Positions 43,550 to 52,473 of a stretch of 64,000 bases of DNA are shown here, in pieces; within the stretch, counting starts at the first letter, position 1, and each line of letters opens with the position of its first letter. The DNA comes from Sediminibacterium sp. FEMGT703S (GTDB taxonomy: Bacteria > Bacteroidota > Bacteroidia > Chitinophagales > Chitinophagaceae), in the NCBI GenBank assembly GCA_002786355.1, contig PGCO01000003.1, positions 62,001 through 126,000 of the forward strand, written 5' to 3'. Under the pieces are notes generated by a model that saw only the letters and a list, made by a program, of their open reading frames with translations, made no database searches and was not told the origin of the DNA. The translations under genes and the position numbers were made by a program.

Positions 43550-44866
43550 ATGCAGTATATACAACAAGTTCTCTTTCTGTTGATGGCCATTTCTGCGGTA
43601 TTCCTTTTTTCTAAAAAAGTAGCAGAAATCAGACGAAATATTTTTTTGGGTAAACCACAGGATTTTTCGGACAACGCAGATTTAAGGTGGCGCAATGTTT
43701 TACTATTAGCAATGGGGCAAAAAAAGATGTTCAAGAATGTTCCTGTAGCATTAATGCATTTCGTTATTTACGCAGGTTTCATTATTATTAATATTGAAGT
43801 ACTGGAAATCGTTTTGGATGGTATTTTGGGCACACACCGTTTATTTCTTCCATTTTTAGGCGAGTTATATAACTGGCTCATTAATATTTTTGAATGGCTG
43901 GCTTTAGGCGTAGTAATTGTATGTGTTATATTTCTTGCTCGTAGAAATTGGTTAAAACTTAAACGATTTATTAGTAAAGATTTGGCTGGATGGCCTAAAA
44001 CTGATGCGAACTTTATCTTGATTACAGAGATAGTTTTGATGAGTTTATTCCTAACCATGAATGCTACGGATCAAATTTTACAAGACAGAGGTCAAGCACA
44101 TTATGCCAATACCGGTGGATTCTTTGTTTCTGCTCAATTAATGCCAATATTTGATGGCTTTTCAAATAGTACATTAGTTGCTATTGAGAGAATTGCTTGG
44201 TGGATTCATATCGCTGGAATATTCGCATTTTTAAATTACTTACCTTATTCCAAGCATTTACATATTGCATTGGCATTTCCAAATGCCTATTACGCAAAAT
44301 TAGATTCCCCTGGCAAAATGAAAAATATGCCAGAAGTGCAAAACGAAGTGTTATATGCCATGCAACCTGAGCTTGCGCCAACTGACGCCGCTCCCCCAGC
44401 AAGTTTCGGTGCAAAAGATGTGTTCGATTTAAGTTGGAAAAATTTGATGGATGCGTATAGTTGCACAGAATGTGGTAGATGTACCGATGAATGTCCGGCG
44501 AATATTACAGGAAAATTATTAAGCCCTAGGAAAATCATGATGGCTACCCGAGATCGTTTGGAAGATGTGGGTAAAAACATCAATCAAAACAAGTCATTTG
44601 TAGCAGATAATAAATCTTTATTACACGATTATATTTCTGTAGAAGAACTTAGAGCCTGCACTACTTGCAACGCTTGTGTTGAAGCTTGCCCAGTAAGTAT
44701 TTCTCCTTTAGATATCATTGTTGAATTGCGCAGGTCCTTAATTATGGAAGAGAGCAATGCGCCACAAGAATGGAATGGCACTTTCAGTAATATAGAAAAC
44801 AATTTTGCCCCTTGGAAATTTTCTCCGGATGATAGAGATAAGTGGGCAACAGAAATGAATGCATAA
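43550..44866 (+). CDS. Membrane Fe-S oxidoreductase subunit (NarI-like transmembrane domain plus two 4Fe-4S clusters)
   Basis: A 438-residue protein with about five transmembrane helices in residues 1-240. One segment, YLPYSKHLHIALAFPN, carries histidines in the position of b-heme ligands in NarI/HdrE-type domains. A soluble domain follows with two 4Fe-4S motifs, CTECGRCTDECP (from Cys305) and CTTCNACVEACP (from Cys370). Together with the next gene, which supplies the two CCG domains, it matches the domain set of membrane HdrD-like ETF:menaquinone oxidoreductases, there fused in one chain. It likely passes electrons to or from the quinone pool; the donor is inferred. Confidence 0.82.
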   Translation: MQYIQQVLFLLMAISAVFLFSKKVAEIRRNIFLGKPQDFSDNADLRWRNVLLLAMGQKKMFKNVPVALMHFVIYAGFIIINIEVLEIVLDGILGTHRLFLPFLGELYNWLINIFEWLALGVVIVCVIFLARRNWLKLKRFISKDLAGWPKTDANFILITEIVLMSLFLTMNATDQILQDRGQAHYANTGGFFVSAQLMPIFDGFSNSTLVAIERIAWWIHIAGIFAFLNYLPYSKHLHIALAFPNAYYAKLDSPGKMKNMPEVQNEVLYAMQPELAPTDAAPPASFGAKDVFDLSWKNLMDAYSCTECGRCTDECPANITGKLLSPRKIMMATRDRLEDVGKNINQNKSFVADNKSLLHDYISVEELRACTTCNACVEACPVSISPLDIIVELRRSLIMEESNAPQEWNGTFSNIENNFAPWKFSPDDRDKWATEMNA

Positions 44867-44894
44867 CTAATTTAACTACCTAAAAAATATTGAG

Positions 44895-45674
44895 ATGAAA
44901 ATTAATACAATGGCCGAAATGATGGCAAATGGTGAGTCCCCTGAAATTCTATTTTGGGTAGGATGTGCAGGAAGCTTTGATCAACGTGCCCAAAAAATCA
45001 CCAAAGCATTTGCTACCATCTTAACTAAAGTAGGAATTAAATTTGCCATATTAGGTAAAGAAGAAGCTTGTACTGGTGATCCTGCAAGAAGAGCTGGAAA
45101 TGAGTTTTTATTTCAAATGATGGCTTACCAAAACATCCAAATTTTAAATGGATACAATATCAAGAAAATTGTAACAACCTGCCCACATTGCTTCAATACT
45201 TTAAAGAATGAATATCCCGAATTAGGGGGTAATTATGAAGTAATTCATCATACTACCCTATTACAAGACCTGATTAACAATGGCAAAATCGTAATGAAAG
45301 AGGGAGGTAGTTTTAAGGGCAAAAAAATATCATACCACGACAGTTGCTATTTAGGAAGAGCCAATGATATTTATGAAGCTCCAAGAAGGGTGTTGGAATC
45401 ATTGGATGCTGAATTGGTAGAAATGAAACGTTGCAGAACGAATGGGCTTTGTTGTGGTGCGGGTGGAGCACAGATGTTTAAAGAAGATGAACCCGGCACT
45501 TCTCGGATCAATATGGACAGGGCTGATGAGGCGCTTGAAACAGGTGCAAAATTCATTGCTGCTGCTTGTCCTTTCTGCAATACAATGATGAGTGATGGGG
45601 TTAAGAATAGAGAGAAAGAAAATGAAGTTGCAGTTTTAGACATCGCTGAAATGATAGCGGAAAGCATGCTTTAA
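44895..45674 (+). CDS. CCG-domain (heterodisulfide reductase B/D-like) Fe-S subunit
   Basis: A 259-residue soluble protein with two cysteine-rich CCG domains. The first has WVGCAGSFD, EACTGDPARRAGNE and TTCPHCFNTLKNEY. The second has YHDSCYLGRAND, LCCGAGGAQMFKED and ACPFCNTMM. CCG domains bind an unusual non-cubane 4Fe-4S cluster in HdrB and GlpC-type enzymes. It starts 28 bases after the membrane subunit and is followed after 16 bases by a conserved unknown gene. It is the catalytic or electron-bifurcation-free relay half of a two-subunit oxidoreductase. Confidence 0.85.
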   Translation: MKINTMAEMMANGESPEILFWVGCAGSFDQRAQKITKAFATILTKVGIKFAILGKEEACTGDPARRAGNEFLFQMMAYQNIQILNGYNIKKIVTTCPHCFNTLKNEYPELGGNYEVIHHTTLLQDLINNGKIVMKEGGSFKGKKISYHDSCYLGRANDIYEAPRRVLESLDAELVEMKRCRTNGLCCGAGGAQMFKEDEPGTSRINMDRADEALETGAKFIAAACPFCNTMMSDGVKNREKENEVAVLDIAEMIAESML

Positions 45675-45678
45675 TTTG

Positions 45679-45686
45679 TAACTTTG
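45679..45686 (+). promoter_or_regulatory. Candidate internal -7 box (TAACTTTG) with leaderless geometry
   Basis: An exact TAnnTTTG match placed 4 bases before the ATG at 45691 and starting 4 bases after the CCG gene stop. It may be an internal promoter or chance; no -33 box is seen. Confidence 0.35.
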
Positions 45687-45690
45687 TACT

Positions 45691-46209
45691 ATGCATGTAA
45701 AGGACTATCAACAATATTGCCCTGAAGATTTTAGTAATGAATCAAAGGTTTGGATTTATCAGAGCAGTCGAATGTTTAGCATTGGTGAAGCATTTGAACT
45801 GGAACCAATATTAAATGAATTTGTCTCCAATTGGAAAAGCCATGGATCACCTGTGAAAGGATTTGCTAATTTATTTTTTGGTCAGTTCATTGTATTAATG
45901 GCAGATGAATCTAATACAACTGTTGGGGGCTGCAGTACAGACAGTTCTGTACATATGATTAAGAAAATTGAACAACTTTTCAAAGTAGATTTATTTAATA
46001 GACAAAATCTAGCTTTCTACATTAAAGACAAAGTACAATTATTGCCTCTTGCACAATTGAACTATGCTTGGGAAAATCAATTTATTGAAGAGAATACCCT
46101 CTACTTTAATAATACGGTCACTACTAAGTTGGGATTTTTAAATGACTGGTTAGTGCCTGTGAAATCAAGTTGGTTGAAAGCAAAGATAAAATCGTTAAAT
46201 ACTGTTTAA
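45691..46209 (+). CDS. Conserved Bacteroidota protein of unknown function (often mislabelled ABC transporter ATPase)
   Basis: A 172-residue soluble protein. From memory, homologues across Bacteroidota share the opening VWIYQSSRMF, a central FGQFIVLMADE, the motif GGCSTDSSVHMIKKIE, and the tail FNNTVTTKLGFLNDWLVPVKSSW. No Walker A or ABC signature is present, so the common database label is not supported. The conserved Cys-Ser-Thr-Asp-Ser-Ser looks like an active or binding site. It follows the Fe-S oxidoreductase pair by 16 bases, which hints at a role with it. Its TAA shares bases with the stop of the convergent barrel-protein gene. Confidence 0.72.
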   Translation: MHVKDYQQYCPEDFSNESKVWIYQSSRMFSIGEAFELEPILNEFVSNWKSHGSPVKGFANLFFGQFIVLMADESNTTVGGCSTDSSVHMIKKIEQLFKVDLFNRQNLAFYIKDKVQLLPLAQLNYAWENQFIEENTLYFNNTVTTKLGFLNDWLVPVKSSWLKAKIKSLNTV

Positions 46210-48671
46210 GATTTTGACTTTTTAGCCTGCATTAAAGCCTTATTTTTTTCTTTTTCGCTCAAACTACTTTTTTGAACCATTCTATTCAATTGATAGCTAA
46301 TAGAAATACGATAATTCCTACTTCTGGTTGCACTAAAACTCTCTAATTGAAATCTTGGCCCATTGGTGATTGAAATGATTTCTTGTGGCGTAAAGGGGTC
46401 AATCGCATTAAATGATACAATTAATCTTCTATTGAACATTTTATGTTGAACCCCAAAATTTGTATTAATATTTGTTCTACTGATTCCTTGTGGATTAGCG
46501 TAACGATTGTATCTGGCGGTACCTTCAAATGTCCAAACACTATTCGGCGTATAGGTATAGTTGATATTTGTATAAAAAGACCCCCCATCTTGGTATAAAT
46601 ACAACTTCTTTTCAGTAACCCCATATTGGTTAAATGTATATCCTAGGCTGGCATTCATTCTAAACTGTTTACTGAAAGTATAGCCACCAAAAGCACTTGC
46701 TTCATACTCTTTTCGATCGGCAATATTTAGCCAAGTAATATTGGTTTTTCCACCTTCCACCAGGGTTCTGATTGTATTAAACACTTGTGAAACATTATTC
46801 ATTCCAATCGAGGTATTAAAATAATATTTCCCTTTTGTGTAATTGAAATTCAAGTCGAAATTATGCGAAAGCGTTGGTTGCAAATCTGGGTTACCGAAAC
46901 GAATATTATATGGATCTGAATAGTCAATATTGGGATTTAATTCTCCAATACCCGGTCTTCGAATAGTTGCCCTATAAACTAAAGAAGCATTGAATACTTT
47001 ATTGAAATCTTTTCTGACAGTAAGATTGGGCAAAATATTCCAAAAACTATTACTTACATTAAGGCCATTCCCTTTTATAAAATCAAATGAATTATGTGTT
47101 TGCTCTGCTTGAGCTCCAAAAGAAAATCTTAAATCTTTTTTAAACCATAAACTGAATCCAGCCCTAACCGTAAATATTGATTGCTTAAAATTAAAATCAT
47201 TACTAAGCAATTCGTTGGGAACCATTATACCATCCGTCTTCCTAAGGAAGCTGGTATTTAATTGGTTATGAAACCAGGATGAATAATAAGTAGTGCCTGC
47301 ATTAAATTGACTATTATTCAATTTCAATGGTTTTATATATTCAATTCTATTGGAAATGCTTTTATTGAAATTATTAAAGAATTGAGATTGAGTAGAATCT
47401 ACACCAGTTGATACCATTCCAGTACTTAAAAATTGCTGATAAAAATCCCGGTCATTATCATTTTTACTGACATTTGCGGACACAAAAAACTTTAATTGTT
47501 CGGCTAAATTTCGGGGTGATTTATAAATATAAGCTCCTTGTAAGCTATGTGTGTACCCATCTCCCACACTTTCATTTTCCCGATTGCTTAATCTATATGC
47601 TTCTTTAAATTGATTAATATTAGTAAACTGATTAGTACTAATATTATTAAAGTAATTCATATTACCCTGATAAACGATACTAAAGGAATGACTCTTTGAA
47701 AGCTCATAGTCTAATTGCGTTCTTAAACTTGGCCTTAAGTTTTTATTGGTGGAACTACTTATACTAGAGAATTGATTTGTTGAGTCTGTATATTTATTTG
47801 TCCGATTACTGTAGCTATTCCCAATTAATTGACTTGCACCAAGACCAATAGTTTGATTGTAGGTGAATTTTTTACTTCTATAGCTAATATTTCCAGAAAA
47901 ATTTCCTTCTCCTCTTGTTCCAGCACTGATATTTAATCTACCCACCCAACCAATTTTCCCCTTTTTAGTGATAATATTAATCACTCCCCCTGTTTCTGTG
48001 GCAAATTGAGGGGGCGGATTAGTCATGATTTCAATTTTTTCGATACTACTCCCTGGTAAACTTTCTAATAAATCTTGTAATTGTTGTGCATTTAAATCGG
48101 TTGGTTTGTCATCAATTAAGATCTTAGGTTCCTTTCCTTTTAACAATAATCTGCCATTGGGATCATTATTGATAAGTGGGATATTTTTTAATAACTCGGC
48201 CGTACTTGACCCATTACTTAAAGCACTTTCACCAATATTGTAAGTAAGTTTATCGTCTTTATTTTCAAACAAAGGTTTCTCCGCATATACAATGACTTCA
48301 GTAAGCGATTTATCTGAACTCAATGCCAACTTTATATCACCTAAATTAAAATCAAATCGTTCTGCTCTCAAATAAATACTATCTAGTTGGGTTTGAACAA
48401 AACCCATAGAACTAATTTGAAGTTTATAATATCCTAAAGGGAGCTGTACAAATTCAAAGCTTCCGTTCTTATCGGACAATACACTCCGTTTTAGAGAATC
48501 ATCCGAAAGCTTTGTTAAACTTAATTTAGCGAACGGAATGGCATCTCCCTTAGTAGCATCTAATAAGGTACCCATAATTATTCCTAGATTCATCTTATCC
48601 TTCGATTGGGCAACAATATTGGAACTGATGAATAAGAATAGGAGAAAAAAAACACTCCGTCTATTAAACAT
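46206..48671 (-). CDS. Outer-membrane beta-barrel protein, TonB-receptor-like (second copy of the family)
   Basis: An 821-residue protein from the ATG at 48671; a TTG at 48686 is an unlikely longer start. A signal peptide ends at NIVAQ. The carboxypeptidase-regulatory domain (about 30-115; MGTLLDATKGDAIPFAKLSL) comes first. A plug-like section follows (ELLKNIPLINNDPNGRLLLKGKEPKILIDDKPTDL, METNPPPQFATETGG). The rest is a long barrel with TTxxR/NP-D-Y-S-D-P repeats shared with the 37.7-40.4 kb protein. The basic C terminus is unusual for a barrel. It lies 51 bases after the TlpA-like gene and may belong to that transcript. Confidence 0.83.
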   Translation of the reverse strand: MFNRRSVFFLLFLFISSNIVAQSKDKMNLGIIMGTLLDATKGDAIPFAKLSLTKLSDDSLKRSVLSDKNGSFEFVQLPLGYYKLQISSMGFVQTQLDSIYLRAERFDFNLGDIKLALSSDKSLTEVIVYAEKPLFENKDDKLTYNIGESALSNGSSTAELLKNIPLINNDPNGRLLLKGKEPKILIDDKPTDLNAQQLQDLLESLPGSSIEKIEIMTNPPPQFATETGGVINIITKKGKIGWVGRLNISAGTRGEGNFSGNISYRSKKFTYNQTIGLGASQLIGNSYSNRTNKYTDSTNQFSSISSSTNKNLRPSLRTQLDYELSKSHSFSIVYQGNMNYFNNISTNQFTNINQFKEAYRLSNRENESVGDGYTHSLQGAYIYKSPRNLAEQLKFFVSANVSKNDNDRDFYQQFLSTGMVSTGVDSTQSQFFNNFNKSISNRIEYIKPLKLNNSQFNAGTTYYSSWFHNQLNTSFLRKTDGIMVPNELLSNDFNFKQSIFTVRAGFSLWFKKDLRFSFGAQAEQTHNSFDFIKGNGLNVSNSFWNILPNLTVRKDFNKVFNASLVYRATIRRPGIGELNPNIDYSDPYNIRFGNPDLQPTLSHNFDLNFNYTKGKYYFNTSIGMNNVSQVFNTIRTLVEGGKTNITWLNIADRKEYEASAFGGYTFSKQFRMNASLGYTFNQYGVTEKKLYLYQDGGSFYTNINYTYTPNSVWTFEGTARYNRYANPQGISRTNINTNFGVQHKMFNRRLIVSFNAIDPFTPQEIISITNGPRFQLESFSATRSRNYRISISYQLNRMVQKSSLSEKEKNKALMQAKKSKS

Positions 48672-48722
48672 TATGCAATTTAACAATTACACGCATGTTT
48701 ACCGGAAAACTTGGATGATTGG

Positions 48723-49802
48723 TTATTGTAGCAATTCTTTCAGCTTAACTTGCAATTCTTCGCCCCGTAAATCTCTAGCAATTACTTTTCCACTAGGATC
48801 TAATAAAAAATTGGCTGGTATACTCTGAATTTTATACATCTGAGCTACCTTATTATTCCAGCTTTGAAGGTCACTTACTTGAGTCCAAGTGAGTTTGTCT
48901 TTTCGAATTGCGTTCATCCAGCTTGTTTTATTTTCATCTAGAGAAACACCTAAAATAGTAAAATTCTTTGTGGCATATTTTTTAAAAGCAGCTACCAAAT
49001 TGGGGTTTTCAGTTCTACATGGTCCACACCAGCTTGCCCAAAAATCAATTAGTACATATTTACCCCTAAATGATTTCAAAGACACCGACTTGCCTAAAGT
49101 ATCATTTTGGCTAAAAAGTAATGCTTCTGTGCCGATTTTATTTAAATTGGCATCTGCGATAGTTTGCTCAATCATTTTAGCAAATGTTCCTTTTTTGGCA
49201 GTAGCTTCTAATGCATTGTAACGTTTTTCTAAATCTTCTGTTCCGTTTAACAATGGGCTTATTGCAAACAAAACAAATGAACTAACTGGGGAAGCAGGCT
49301 TGGTCTGAGCAAATTTAGTGGCTTCTAATAAAACAGTCCCTTTAGATTGTTCATATAGTAGAATTAAAGAATCTCTCTTAGTACGATTGGTCTCAGCATT
49401 AATTTGCTGAACTAAATAATTAAGGCGATCCTTAATAGGATTGAAAGATGCCTTAAATTGTTGATAATCCGTTTCAACTGCTGACCCTGTAATTGTTGCA
49501 GAAGATAAATTATTAAAATCGCCAATGATACTAACAGAATCATGAAAAAGAAAAATATCTAGTGCCTCCTTGTATCCAACAAATCCCAGTTGAAAAATAT
49601 CGGGTTCGGCAATTATCCCTTTTAAAACGAATTTACCATCTCGAACAGTATCTGTTGCAATTGTTTTTCCATCCGTTCCATTCATTAAAAAAACTAGCAT
49701 GTTGGGCTTTGTATTACTAATCTCCCCTCTGATTTCAAAGCTATTTTGTGCAGCAAGAGTGGAAAAACAAATGATAGAGAGAAGAAATAATATCTTTTTC
49801 AT
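48723..49802 (-). CDS. TlpA-like thiol-disulfide oxidoreductase with DUF4369 N-domain
   Basis: A 359-residue exported protein with a signal peptide ending at LAAQ. The N-terminal domain (about 22-120), FEIRGEISNTKPNMLVFLMNG, is DUF4369. A helical middle follows, then a thioredoxin-fold domain (about 225-359) with redox motif FWASWCGPCRTENP and cis-Pro region YKIQSIPANFLLDP. Such proteins reduce disulfides in the periplasm, often for cytochrome c maturation. It starts 3 bases after hisIE, so it probably rides on the his-trp transcript. This is worth noting because a cytochrome c gene lies in the same run. Confidence 0.88.
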   Translation of the reverse strand: MKKILFLLSIICFSTLAAQNSFEIRGEISNTKPNMLVFLMNGTDGKTIATDTVRDGKFVLKGIIAEPDIFQLGFVGYKEALDIFLFHDSVSIIGDFNNLSSATITGSAVETDYQQFKASFNPIKDRLNYLVQQINAETNRTKRDSLILLYEQSKGTVLLEATKFAQTKPASPVSSFVLFAISPLLNGTEDLEKRYNALEATAKKGTFAKMIEQTIADANLNKIGTEALLFSQNDTLGKSVSLKSFRGKYVLIDFWASWCGPCRTENPNLVAAFKKYATKNFTILGVSLDENKTSWMNAIRKDKLTWTQVSDLQSWNNKVAQMYKIQSIPANFLLDPSGKVIARDLRGEELQVKLKELLQ

Positions 49803-49805
49803 AAT

Positions 49806-50402
49806 TTACTTGGCGTGTCGTAATTGTAATATGTTCAATACTTCTGCTAAATTATGCCCTTTAGCGTTAAGCAAAAGCAAATAATGAAAAAGCAAGTCGG
49901 CAGATTCATTTAAAAAAAGGTCTTTGTTATTGTCTTTGGCTTCAATGACCATTTCAACCGCTTCCTCACCTACTTTTTGTGCAATTTTATTTAAGCCTTT
50001 TTCAAACATTCGAGCAACATAGGAATCCTTAGGATCACCTTGTTTCCTTAGTTCAATAATTTGTTCTAGATATTCTAAAAAGTTACTGGCATGATTCGTT
50101 TCACCAAAGCATGTATCTGCACCTGTATGACAAGTTGGTCCAATTGGATTTACTTTTACTAATAAGGTATCATTATCACAGTCAATTTCTAAAGATTTTA
50201 AATTCAAAAAATGACCGCTTTCTTCCCCTTTCGTCCATAAACGTTGTTTGGTTCTGCTGAAAAAAGTCACTTTTTGGGTTTCAAGAGTAGCAGTATAAGC
50301 TGCTTGATTCATAAAACCCAACATAAGCACTTTGTTGGTTTGATCATCTTGAATAATTGCTGGCACCAATCCATCCGAGTATTTATTGAAATCGATATTC
50401 AT
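49806..50402 (-). CDS. hisIE: Bifunctional phosphoribosyl-AMP cyclohydrolase / phosphoribosyl-ATP pyrophosphatase
   Basis: A 198-residue fusion. The HisI half (about 1-105) has VLMLGFMNQAAY, FFSRTKQRLWTKGEESGH and the metal-binding Cys-containing IGPTCHTGADTCFGE. The HisE half (about 110-198) has DSYVARMFEKGLNKIAQKVGEEAVEMVIEAK and ESADLLFHYLLLL. It carries out steps 2 and 3 of histidine synthesis. It is the last his gene of the run, 10 bases after hisF and 3 bases before the TlpA-like gene. Confidence 0.95.
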   Translation of the reverse strand: MNIDFNKYSDGLVPAIIQDDQTNKVLMLGFMNQAAYTATLETQKVTFFSRTKQRLWTKGEESGHFLNLKSLEIDCDNDTLLVKVNPIGPTCHTGADTCFGETNHASNFLEYLEQIIELRKQGDPKDSYVARMFEKGLNKIAQKVGEEAVEMVIEAKDNNKDLFLNESADLLFHYLLLLNAKGHNLAEVLNILQLRHAK

Positions 50403-50412
50403 AGTAAATGAT

Positions 50413-51171
50413 TTATATTCTGATTGAAATACCTTTATTTGAAAGATAACTTTTTAAGGTTGGAACTGCAATTTCTTTGAAGTGAAAAATGCTCGCAGCC
50501 AATGCGGCATCTGCTTTTGCAATCTCAAAAACATCCGAAAAATGCTGCATGGTTCCTGCTCCACCAGAAGCAATAATTGGAACACTTAATTGAGTAGATA
50601 AATCATGGGTAATGTCTAAGGCAAATCCTTGCTTCGTCCCATCATTATTCATGGAGGTAAGTAATATTTCACCTGCCCCTCTTTCTACAGCCTCTCTAGC
50701 CCAATCAATACACAAAGTATTGGTCTTAACTCTTCCCCCATTTAAATAAACATACCAATTACCGTCTACTTCTTTTTTTGTATCAATAGCCAATACTACA
50801 CACTGGGTTCCAAACTCTAATGCTAACTGATTGATTAAAGTTGGGTTTTTATAAGCTGATGTATTAATTGAGATTTTATCTGCACCATTTTTTAATAATA
50901 ACTGAACATCTTCCACAGAAGAAATACCCCCTCCAACCGTAAATGGGATATTAATATGATGTGCAATTTTATTAACTAACTCACTCAATGTTTTTCTTTT
51001 TTCATTAGTGGCTGTGATGTCTAAAAAAACCAACTCATCTGCACCTTCCTTTGCATAGATAGTAGCTAACTCAACTGGATCTCCAGCGTCCCTAATTTGT
51101 TCAAAATTGACTCCCTTTACAGTTCGTCCATCTTTGATATCTAAACAGGGTATTATTCTTTTCGTTAACAC
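50413..51171 (-). CDS. hisF: Imidazole glycerol phosphate synthase cyclase subunit
   Basis: A 252-residue TIM barrel with family landmarks [19 protein letters not shown], the catalytic Asp11-equivalent, [19 protein letters not shown], and a second Asp in [17 protein letters not shown]. With HisH it turns PRFAR and glutamine-derived ammonia into imidazole glycerol phosphate and AICAR. The start is a GTG at 51171 lying within the last codons of hisA (7-base overlap). It is chosen because it gives the canonical [11 protein letters not shown] opening. Confidence 0.96.
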   Translation of the reverse strand: MLTKRIIPCLDIKDGRTVKGVNFEQIRDAGDPVELATIYAKEGADELVFLDITATNEKRKTLSELVNKIAHHINIPFTVGGGISSVEDVQLLLKNGADKISINTSAYKNPTLINQLALEFGTQCVVLAIDTKKEVDGNWYVYLNGGRVKTNTLCIDWAREAVERGAGEILLTSMNNDGTKQGFALDITHDLSTQLSVPIIASGGAGTMQHFSDVFEIAKADAALAASIFHFKEIAVPTLKSYLSNKGISIRI

Positions 51172-51872
51172 AATTCAGTAATTTTAATTCTTCCTTCATA
51201 AATAGCTTTTCCTACAATCACCCCGCTACAACCAATCATCTTTAATGCATCAATATCTTGCATTGAACTAACCCCACCACTTGCTATAAAATGCAATTCA
51301 GGAAATTGTTGAATAATCTTTTGATACAATTCAATGGATGGTCCTTCTAATTTTCCATCCTTACTTATATCCGTACAGAAAATTTGTTGAACCCCCTTTT
51401 GAAGATAGCTAGCAATAAAGTCAAATACAGTTTCTTCTGTAGTTTCTAACCATCCCCCAATTGCAATTTTTTCTCCTTTTACATCGGCTCCTAATAAAAA
51501 CCGATCCTCTCCATATATCTTTAACCAGCTGCTAAATAGTTCAGGATTTTTGACAGCCAAGCTCCCTATAGTTGCCATTGAAGCGCCCGATTCAAATACT
51601 ATTTTTAAATCAGATTCTTGTTTGATTCCTCCACCAAAGTCTATGACTAATGCTGTGTTTTTAGCAATAGATTCTAATACAGCCCAATTGGTCACTTTAC
51701 CAGCTTTTGCACCATCTAAATCAACCAAATGAAGTCTTTTTATGCCTGCATTTTCAAATGCTTTTGCAATATCTAAAGGATGTTCACTATAAATTGTTTT
51801 TTGGGAGTAATCTCCTTCTGTAAGTCTAACACATTTTCCATCAATAATATCTATTGCAGGTATGATTTCCAT
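51165..51872 (-). CDS. hisA: Phosphoribosylformimino-5-aminoimidazole carboxamide ribotide isomerase
   Basis: A 235-residue TIM barrel from the ATG at 51872, one base after the hisH stop; a TTG four codons earlier is disregarded. It has [20 protein letters not shown] with the catalytic Asp, [22 protein letters not shown], and the second catalytic Asp in [15 protein letters not shown]. It isomerises ProFAR to PRFAR. It sits in the hisH-hisA-hisF order typical of many bacteria. Confidence 0.95.
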   Translation of the reverse strand: MEIIPAIDIIDGKCVRLTEGDYSQKTIYSEHPLDIAKAFENAGIKRLHLVDLDGAKAGKVTNWAVLESIAKNTALVIDFGGGIKQESDLKIVFESGASMATIGSLAVKNPELFSSWLKIYGEDRFLLGADVKGEKIAIGGWLETTEETVFDFIASYLQKGVQQIFCTDISKDGKLEGPSIELYQKIIQQFPELHFIASGGVSSMQDIDALKMIGCSGVIVGKAIYEGRIKITELC

Positions 51873-51873
51873 A

Positions 51874-52464
51874 TTATAATTCAATAAAATTTTTAATAAT
51901 CTGTTCCCCTACTATTGCGCTTTTTTCAGGATGAAACTGTACTCCATAAAAATTTCCTTTTTTTAGTGCCGCACTATATGCTAATCCATAATTGGCTGTT
52001 GCAATAGTATGCTTACCCAAAGCAGCATAGTAGCCATGTACAAAATAACAATAGGCTTGATCATGCACTCCCTTAAACAAATCAGTTTTTAGATCAACGA
52101 TATTATTCCAACCAATTTGAGGTATTTTCAATTGTTGATTATTTGAATTAAATTTTTCTACACGTTCATCAAAGATCCCTAAACATGGTGTATTGTTTTC
52201 TTCACTAAATGCACACATTAGCTGCATACCTAAACAAATACCTAGAACAGGCTGTTGCAGAGAAACTATCAACTGATCCAATTTCCGTTCTTTTAAATAA
52301 GTCATAGCTGTACTAGCTTCACCTACTCCAGGAAAAATGATTTTATCCGCGGCTTCAATCTGTTTAACATCGTCTGTTACAGATGCTTCAACCCCTATCC
52401 GTTCTAATGCAAAAAGAACAGATTGAATATTGCCTGCATTGTATTGAATTATTACTGTTTTCAC
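51874..52464 (-). CDS. hisH: Imidazole glycerol phosphate synthase glutaminase subunit
   Basis: A 196-residue class I glutamine amidotransferase. The catalytic Cys is in VLGICLGMQLMC, and the His-Glu pair in FYGVQFHPEKS. It also has the oxyanion strand FPGVGEAS. The start is a GTG at 52464; the overlapping ATG at 52466 runs straight into a stop, so GTG is required to obtain the family opening MKTVIIQYNAGNIQS. It begins 9 bases after the trpA stop, so a his gene follows a trp gene directly. Confidence 0.95.
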   Translation of the reverse strand: MKTVIIQYNAGNIQSVLFALERIGVEASVTDDVKQIEAADKIIFPGVGEASTAMTYLKERKLDQLIVSLQQPVLGICLGMQLMCAFSEENNTPCLGIFDERVEKFNSNNQQLKIPQIGWNNIVDLKTDLFKGVHDQAYCYFVHGYYAALGKHTIATANYGLAYSAALKKGNFYGVQFHPEKSAIVGEQIIKNFIEL

Positions 52465-52473
52465 ATGTTCAGA

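Noticed and set aside
45691..46209. ABC transporter ATPase
   Set aside because: No Walker A, Walker B or LSGGQ motif is visible; the label known for homologues is not supported.
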